Positions 6,043-10,937 of a DNA stretch of 10,937 bases are shown piece by piece. Under the pieces are notes generated by a model. It was not told the origin of the DNA. It did not search any database and worked only from the letters and a program-made list of their open reading frames with translations. The position numbers were made by a program, and so were the translations under genes. How positions within the stretch are numbered: the stretch's first letter is position 1; each line of letters begins with the position of its first letter. Source of the stretch: Cellvibrionales bacterium UBA7375 (lineage in GTDB: Bacteria; Pseudomonadota; Gammaproteobacteria; Pseudomonadales; Porticoccaceae); assembly GCA_002469845.1 (NCBI GenBank), contig DKNZ01000056.1, positions 1 to 10,937 on the forward strand. Reading direction: 5' to 3'.

Positions 6043-6094
6043 GTGCAAACTTATGCATCTATATCTGCCTAAAACATAAATTTTCAGATAAAAT
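6043..6094 (+). promoter_or_regulatory. purL upstream region: degenerate PurR-like box and possible -10
   Basis: GTGCAAACTTATGCAT (6043-6058) matches 10 of the 15 specified bases of the E. coli PurR operator consensus as I remember it, including the GCAAAC core. It is imperfectly palindromic (TGCA...TGCA). TAAAAT at 6089-6094 could be a -10, with a poor -35 (TGCCTA at 6066-6071, 17 bp away). The box would lie just upstream of the promoter. Five mismatches make this a suggestion only, and the site equally fits the mltF side of this divergent 181-bp gap. Nothing else stands out in the gap. Confidence 0.25.
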
Positions 6095-6136
6095 GCGTGG
6101 TTTAAAATAACAGTATAGTTTTGGGACTCACCCTGT

Positions 6137-9100
6137 ATGATTATTATTTCTGGCGCACCTGCTCTTTCCGCCTTTCGCCAAAGAAAATTGCTTGTTAATT
6201 TAAAGCAGGCAGTCCCATCAATTACTGATGTCAAAGCTGAATATCAGCACTTTGCTGATATCTCAAAACCATTATCAAGCGACGATACCAATACCCTCAA
6301 AGCATTATTGCAGTATGGACCTATGGAACAGCCAGTTACTGCCAGTGGTCAGTTACTGTTAGTGGTGCCTCGGCCGGGTACTATTTCACCATGGTCAAGT
6401 AAGGCCACAGATATTGCCCATAACTGTGGGTTACAGGATGTTGTGCGTATCGAGCGCGGAACGGCCTATTATATTGAGTCTAGCGCAGTATTATCAGAAC
6501 AGCAGATAAATGATCTAGGGGATTTACTTCACGATCGGATGGTTGAAACTGTGTTCACTGATTTACAGCAGGCGCAAACCCTATTTGTCCAGCATCAACC
6601 GAAGCCACTCACCGAAGTAGATATTATAGCCGGCGGCGTTAAGGCGCTAAAAGACGCCAATATATCTCTGGGTTTGGCTTTGGCCGATGACGAAATAGAG
6701 TATCTGGTGTCCAGCTTTAAAGAGTTGGAACGCAATCCAACCGATGCTGAATTAATGATGTTTGCACAGGCAAACTCTGAACATTGCCGTCATAAAATCT
6801 TTAATGCTAGCTGGACTCTTGATGGCGAAGATCAGCCCAATAGCCTATTTGGCATGATTCGTAATACCCATAAATTGGGCGGTGAGAATGTCCTTTCAGC
6901 TTATTCTGATAATGCGGCGGTGGTTGCCGGCAGTATGGGTGGTCGCTTTTATCCTGACCCAGAGTCTAAAGAATATGGTTACTCCCAAGAACCTGTTCAT
7001 CTACTGATGAAGGTTGAGACCCATAATCACCCAACAGCTATTGCGCCTTTTTCTGGCGCTGGTACTGGCTCTGGTGGTGAGATTCGCGATGAGGGTGCGG
7101 TGGGTCGTGGCTCTAAACCCAAAGTAGGGCTTGTAGGCTTTACGGTTTCGAATTTACAGATTCCCAACTATACCCAGCCCTGGGAAGAAGATTACGGCAA
7201 GCCGGATCGTATCGTATCGGCATTGGATATTATGATTGAGGGCCCGATTGGTAGTGCGGCCTTTAATAATGAATTTGGGCGGCCTAATTTATGTGGTTAT
7301 TTCCGTACTTTTGAGGCTGATTTTGACGGCCAAAGACGCGGTTATCACAAGCCAATAATGATTGCCGGTGGCTATGGCAATATTCGTGAAGAGCATGTGG
7401 ATAAGCCTGAATTTGCCCCAGGGGCAAAATTAGTGGTGCTAGGTGGACCTGCCATGTTGATTGGTTTGGGTGGGGGTGCCGCCTCAAGTATGACCACAGG
7501 CTCTAGTTCAGCGGATTTAGATTTTGCCTCGGTACAGCGTCAGAATCCCGAAATTGAACGACGCTGTCAGGAAGTGATCGACCAGTGTTGGCAGTTGGGC
7601 GATAACAACCCCATTGCATTTATTCACGATGTGGGTGCCGGCGGTCTTTCAAATGCATTGCCAGAATTGGTCAAAGATGGCGGAACTGGGGGTGTTTTTG
7701 AATTGAGAACCGTACCCAATGACGAGCCGGGTATGTCACCCGTAGAGATTTGGTGTAATGAGGCACAAGAGCGCTATGTGCTAGCGATTAAGCCAGAAGA
7801 TGTACAAAGATTTGATGCTATTTGTCAGCGTGAAAGGTGTCCATTTGCACTGGTAGGTGAGGCCACTGAAGATAAAACAATTCGGGTGACAGATCAGCAG
7901 TTTGATAATAATCCCGTTGATTTACCGATGTCGGTACTGTTTGGCAAGACGCCAAAAATGCATCGTTCAGCTAATAAGCAGGAAATCATTAGCGAAGACT
8001 TTACTACTCAGTATTTAAATATTAATGAAGCGGTGGTTCGGGTGTTGCAACATCCATCAGTGGCCAGTAAAAGCTTTTTGATTACTATTGGCGATCGCTC
8101 AGTGACCGGTATGGTTGCTCGCGATCAAATGGTGGGGCCATGGCAGGTGCCTGTGGCCGATTGTGCTGTGACCACGGTGACCTATGATAGTTATGCCGGT
8201 GAGGCTATGGCTATGGGAGAGCGAACCCCGCTAGCGCTGATAAATGCTCCAGCTTCAGGGCGTATGGCCATCGGTGAAGCTATTACCAATATTTGTGCTT
8301 CGCGTATTGCGGATATTAAAGATATTAAACTGTCGGCAAATTGGATGTGTGCCGTAGGCTCACCCGGTGAAGATGAAAAACTCTATCGCACTGTAGAAGC
8401 CCTGGGCATGGATTTATGCCCAAAATTAGGTATTACCGTCCCTGTGGGTAAAGATAGTATGTCTATGCGCACTGCATGGCAGGAACAAGATCATGACAAG
8501 TCAGTAACAGCGCCATTATCTTTGGTTATTACTGGATTTTCTCCCGTAGTCGATGTGCGTAAAACACTGACGCCGCAGCTGCATGATCTGGCTGAAGATA
8601 CCCAATTAATTTTGCTTGATTTGGGTGCTGGTGCTAATCGCTTAGGCGGTTCAATACTGGCACAGGTCTATTCGAAAATGGGCAGTATAGCCCCAGATGT
8701 GGACGATGCCGATGCCTTAAAAGCCTTCTTTAATAGCATGCAGGCTCTTATCGAAAGCGATAGCTTGTTGGCCTACCATGACCGCTCTGACGGTGGTTTA
8801 TTTACTACTCTTGCTGAAATGGCATTTGCTGGACATATTGGTGTTTCTATCGACATTGGCGCATTAGATAATGATGCTATGGCGGTATTGTTTAATGAAG
8901 AGCTAGGTGGCGTTATTCAGGTCAAAGCAGATCAGGCTGAGCAGGTACTGGAGCAATTTTCCAAGGCCAATATTAACGCTCATGTAATTGGTACGATTAA
9001 TCGTGCTGACACCATAGATATTAGTTCAAATGGTGATTTGTTGTTTTCAAAGCCGCGAACTGAATTGCAGGAGCACTGGAGTCGCACCTCATACCAAATC

Positions 9101-10009
9101 GCCGCTCGAAGAGATAATGCCGATTGCGTTAAAGAAGAATTTGACCGCATTGCTAATGCTGATGCGGGGTTATCGGCCAAACTAAGCTATGACCCATCAG
9201 ATGATATCTGTGCCCCCTATATTCAAAAAGGCGCCAAACCCAAAATGGCTATTCTGCGAGAGCAGGGTGTCAATAGCCACTTAGAAATGGCGGCAGCCTT
9301 TGATCGCGCGGGCTTTAGTGCGGTTGATGTGCATATGAGTGACTTGCTCGCCAAGCGTCAATCACTTCAAGATTTTTCTGGGTTAGTCGCCTGTGGTGGT
9401 TTTTCTTATGGTGATGTTTTAGGTGCTGGTGAGGGTTGGGCCAAAACAGTTTTGTTCAATAATCAGCTGCGCGATCAGTTCGAGCAATTTTTCCACCGTC
9501 CAGAAACATTCAGTTTAGGTATTTGCAATGGTTGTCAGATGTTATCTAATTTAAAAACACTGATACCGGGTGCTGAGTTATGGCCGCGATTTGTTCGCAA
9601 CCTTTCTGAGCAGTTTGAAGCGCGTTTCTCTTTAGTAAAAGTGGAAGAGTCACCGTCGATTCTTATGCAGGGCATGGCCGGATCCTATATGCCGATTGCG
9701 GTTTCCCATGGCGAGGGTCGAGCAGAGTTTGCTAATCCAGACGCGCTTAGTAGCTTGCAGCAAACCAATCAAATAGCACTGCGCTATTTAGAAAATAATT
9801 TGCAGGTGGCCTCTAAGTATCCGGCCAACCCCAATGGCTCGCCTGATGGCATTACCGGTGTGACCTCCACAGATGGTCGCGCTACCCTGATGATGCCCCA
9901 TCCAGAACGAGTATTTCGCACTGTGCTAAACTCATGGTATCCAGAGGATTGGGGTGAAGATAGCGGTTGGATGCGGTTATTTAGAAATGCCCGTGTTTTT
10001 GTTGATTAA
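6137..10009 (+). CDS. purL: Phosphoribosylformylglycinamidine synthase, single-chain (PurL)
   Basis: PurL makes FGAM from FGAR, glutamine and ATP, the fourth step of purine synthesis, in the cytoplasm. The 1290-residue chain is the large gammaproteobacterial type. Its parts are an N-terminal PurS-like domain (about 1-140; APALSAFRQRKLL is the conserved opening), a linker helix region, two PurM-like halves (about 220-980) and a C-terminal class I glutaminase domain (about 1035-1290). Visible catalytic features are ETHNHP (294-299, catalytic His296), GAGTGSGGEIRD, PVGKDSMSMRT, the glutaminase nucleophile Cys1130 in GICNGCQM, and His1255/Glu1257 in PHPER. All expected residues are present and no frame break is seen. 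ATG6137 follows a weak GGGA about 10 nt upstream. A DUF5062-like gene follows 15 bp after the stop. Confidence 0.98.
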   Translation: MIIISGAPALSAFRQRKLLVNLKQAVPSITDVKAEYQHFADISKPLSSDDTNTLKALLQYGPMEQPVTASGQLLLVVPRPGTISPWSSKATDIAHNCGLQDVVRIERGTAYYIESSAVLSEQQINDLGDLLHDRMVETVFTDLQQAQTLFVQHQPKPLTEVDIIAGGVKALKDANISLGLALADDEIEYLVSSFKELERNPTDAELMMFAQANSEHCRHKIFNASWTLDGEDQPNSLFGMIRNTHKLGGENVLSAYSDNAAVVAGSMGGRFYPDPESKEYGYSQEPVHLLMKVETHNHPTAIAPFSGAGTGSGGEIRDEGAVGRGSKPKVGLVGFTVSNLQIPNYTQPWEEDYGKPDRIVSALDIMIEGPIGSAAFNNEFGRPNLCGYFRTFEADFDGQRRGYHKPIMIAGGYGNIREEHVDKPEFAPGAKLVVLGGPAMLIGLGGGAASSMTTGSSSADLDFASVQRQNPEIERRCQEVIDQCWQLGDNNPIAFIHDVGAGGLSNALPELVKDGGTGGVFELRTVPNDEPGMSPVEIWCNEAQERYVLAIKPEDVQRFDAICQRERCPFALVGEATEDKTIRVTDQQFDNNPVDLPMSVLFGKTPKMHRSANKQEIISEDFTTQYLNINEAVVRVLQHPSVASKSFLITIGDRSVTGMVARDQMVGPWQVPVADCAVTTVTYDSYAGEAMAMGERTPLALINAPASGRMAIGEAITNICASRIADIKDIKLSANWMCAVGSPGEDEKLYRTVEALGMDLCPKLGITVPVGKDSMSMRTAWQEQDHDKSVTAPLSLVITGFSPVVDVRKTLTPQLHDLAEDTQLILLDLGAGANRLGGSILAQVYSKMGSIAPDVDDADALKAFFNSMQALIESDSLLAYHDRSDGGLFTTLAEMAFAGHIGVSIDIGALDNDAMAVLFNEELGGVIQVKADQAEQVLEQFSKANINAHVIGTINRADTIDISSNGDLLFSKPRTELQEHWSRTSYQIAARRDNADCVKEEFDRIANADAGLSAKLSYDPSDDICAPYIQKGAKPKMAILREQGVNSHLEMAAAFDRAGFSAVDVHMSDLLAKRQSLQDFSGLVACGGFSYGDVLGAGEGWAKTVLFNNQLRDQFEQFFHRPETFSLGICNGCQMLSNLKTLIPGAELWPRFVRNLSEQFEARFSLVKVEESPSILMQGMAGSYMPIAVSHGEGRAEFANPDALSSLQQTNQIALRYLENNLQVASKYPANPNGSPDGITGVTSTDGRATLMMPHPERVFRTVLNSWYPEDWGEDSGWMRLFRNARVFVD

Positions 10010-10024
10010 CAGGAAGGTTATCGT

Positions 10025-10291
10025 ATGAATAAAATTCCAAATGAGCCTGAATTAGTAAAAAAAGCGCTACAAATAGGTGCGGTATATGCTCAGAAGCGCG
10101 CCTACGGTAAAATCGAGTCCCATGATTCGGTCAAGCTTAAAGTGGAATTTATCTATAAGGTATTAGTTGAAGATAAGCTAATACAACCCCTTGCAAAAGG
10201 TCAAATTAGCGATCCCAATATGCGACATAAGTTGGCACTATGGATTTCTCGCCAATTACCGGCTGATCATCCTTTATTAAAAAGTACTTAG
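10025..10291 (+). CDS. Small DUF5062-like protein of unknown function
   Basis: This 88-residue protein has no signal peptide, membrane segment or Cys. It appears to be a basic, mostly helical cytoplasmic protein, with LVKKALQIGAVYAQKRAYG near the start, VEFIYKVLVEDKLIQPLAKG in the middle and LALWISRQLPADHPLL near the end. The spacing of these blocks recalls DUF5062, a small family I associate with Vibrio and related gammaproteobacteria; this is recognition by eye, not a search result. AGGAAGG (10011-10017) is an excellent ribosome site 7 nt before the ATG. The gene begins 15 bp after purL with no terminator between, so co-transcription with purL is likely. That does not by itself show a role in purine synthesis. 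Confidence 0.82.
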   Translation: MNKIPNEPELVKKALQIGAVYAQKRAYGKIESHDSVKLKVEFIYKVLVEDKLIQPLAKGQISDPNMRHKLALWISRQLPADHPLLKST

Positions 10292-10328
10292 CCTGAATAA
10301 GATAAGTATCTAACATTCAAAATTAAAT

Positions 10329-10346
10329 ATTTAAAAGGATTTAAAT
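10329..10346 (+). promoter_or_regulatory. Shine-Dalgarno sequence in the loop of an A/U hairpin abutting the start codon
   Basis: ATTTAAA (10329-10335), AGGA (10336-10339) and TTTAAAT (10340-10346) form a perfect 7-bp stem of A-U pairs with the ribosome site as its tetraloop. It ends directly at the ATG at 10347. Such a stem would be marginally stable and temperature sensitive. An overlapping 12-bp palindrome, TTAAATATTTAA (10323-10334), offers a competing fold. The sequence symmetry is exact; a regulatory role is inference. Confidence 0.35.
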
Positions 10347-10757
10347 ATGAAAACTCCCATCATTGAAATATATGCCTTATTAGTCTGCTTTATTACAGTA
10401 GCCTGTGCTTCGGTTTGGCTGAGTACTGGGTTGTACGCTGTTATTGGCGTCGGAAAGCCTAAAATAACTATAAGTGGTTGGGCTTATGAAATGCATCAAT
10501 CTAACCAGCAATTTCAAAAGCCAGTGCTTGGCGAGCCCTTTCTTTTAGGTCCACCTGGTGCAGTAGAGGTCAATAAGCCAGAGCCAATTGAGCATTTATC
10601 TGATAAGGAGATTACTGAAAAAAGGCTGGCAAGCTATAAGTTAGAGTTGCAGTCTGAGGTTAGAAAACATAAGCGAGAATTAATTAAATCACTGATTGCA
10701 GTTTTTATTTGCTTGCCGTTATTTTTTATTCACTGGCGTTTTGTAAAGCCAAAGTAG
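10347..10757 (+). CDS. Unrecognised two-helix membrane protein
   Basis: I do not recognise this 136-residue protein. A first hydrophobic helix spans about residues 6-35 (IYALLVCFITVACASVWLS and on) and a second about 113-131 (LIKSLIAVFICLPLFFIHW), ending in the basic RFVKPK. Between them is a region with TISGWAYEM, several prolines (LGEPFLLGPPGAVEVNKPEP) and then a highly charged helix, about 84-112, with coiled-coil-like Glu/Lys spacing. Cys20 follows a hydrophobic stretch but is not in a good lipobox. AAGGA lies just before the ATG. The gene lies 55 bp after the DUF5062-like gene and could be read from the same message or its own promoter. Its 3' end is 47 bp from rnpB with no clear terminator hairpin. 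Confidence 0.72.
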   Translation: MKTPIIEIYALLVCFITVACASVWLSTGLYAVIGVGKPKITISGWAYEMHQSNQQFQKPVLGEPFLLGPPGAVEVNKPEPIEHLSDKEITEKRLASYKLELQSEVRKHKRELIKSLIAVFICLPLFFIHWRFVKPK

Positions 10758-10804
10758 TCTTTATTTTTCTATTCTATCGCTCTGTTGCATGTTACGCTTG
10801 CGCC

Positions 10805-10937
10805 CGAGTTGGCCAGGCAATCGCTGTAGTAAAGTCTCTTTTGTTCGCTTGCGTTTAAAAGGGTGTATTACAGAGGAAAGTCCGGGCTCCATAGGGTAGT
10901 GTGCCAGGTAACACCTGGGGGGCGAAAGCCTACGGAA
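10805..10937 (+). ncRNA. rnpB: RNase P RNA (type A), 5' part, cut by window edge
   Basis: This is the catalytic RNA of RNase P, which removes 5' leaders from pre-tRNAs. The conserved block GAGGAAAGTCCGGGCTCC (CR-I/P4 first strand), followed by ATAGGG and GTGCCAGGTAACACCTGGGG (the P8-P9 region), matches bacterial type A RNA. The segment GTTGGCCAGGCAATCGCT aligns with the E. coli 5' end, GCTGACCAGACAGTCGCC, which sets the start near 10805 within a few bases. A P3-like stem is visible: CTGTAGTA (10824-10831) can pair with TATTACAG. The 3' two thirds are missing. I could not identify a convincing -35/-10 pair in the 47 bp upstream. Confidence 0.95.

Noticed and set aside
5968..6234. 88-residue open frame on the minus strand across the mltF-purL gap and the start of purL
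   Set aside because: It overlaps the conserved N-terminus of purL, has no family resemblance and its C-terminal half lies in intergenic AT-rich DNA with promoter-like sequence.
7284..7487. Minus-strand frames inside purL (7284-7487 and 8980-9180)
   Set aside because: Both lie antisense to conserved PurL catalytic sequence and lack ribosome sites or recognisable domains.
1..10937. CRISPR array, insertion sequence, integrase, phage, toxin-antitoxin or defence island
   Set aside because: No regularly spaced repeats, transposase motifs, terminal repeats or defence domains were seen. The XRE gene's partner is a three-helix membrane protein with no toxin signature, so a toxin-antitoxin reading is not supported.

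Overview
The window looks like an ordinary chromosomal segment from a moderately AT-rich gammaproteobacterium. The signature genes are a large single-chain PurL of about 1290 residues, the lytic transglycosylase MltF, the tRNA deaminase TadA, the EF-P lysylation enzyme EpmB, and a bacterial type A RNase P RNA. The order tadA (+), mltF (-), purL (+) matches, as I recall it, the arrangement in E. coli (yfhC/yfhD/purL). A marine lineage would fit the base composition and the mix of genes, but I cannot assign a genus from sequence alone.

Layout. Positions 1-687 (-) hold the N-terminal part of a lipoprotein alpha/beta hydrolase whose C-terminus lies outside the window. The 272-bp gap at 688-959 has a 21-bp near-palindrome, tandem and inverted TTTCACAC repeats, and a good sigma-70-like promoter for the YdjM-family membrane protein at 960-1979 (+). 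Convergent to that gene is a two-gene minus-strand operon: a three-helix membrane protein (2200-2586), then a 71-residue XRE regulator (1982-2197). Inverted GTTACATT half-sites flank the operon's likely promoter. A 55-residue lipoprotein-like gene at 2771-2938 (+) is easy to miss. Then come epmB (2949-3962, -), tadA (best read from a TTG start at 4043, +), mltF (4507-5955, -) and purL (6137-10009, +). purL is followed at 15 bp by a DUF5062-like gene and then by an unrecognised two-helix membrane protein (10347-10757). The window ends inside the 5' part of rnpB.

How the genes relate. Most are independent housekeeping functions: purine synthesis (purL), A34-to-inosine tRNA editing (tadA), EF-P modification (epmB), peptidoglycan turnover (mltF) and tRNA 5' maturation (rnpB). 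The XRE/membrane-protein pair is the only compact regulator-plus-partner module.

I see no CRISPR array, insertion sequence, phage gene, integrase or defence gene, and no convincing evidence of a new multi-gene system. The points most worth a second look are small: the overlooked lipoprotein with Glu before its Cys, operator-like repeats at two promoters, a Shine-Dalgarno sequence lying in the loop of an A/U hairpin, and the TTG start of tadA.
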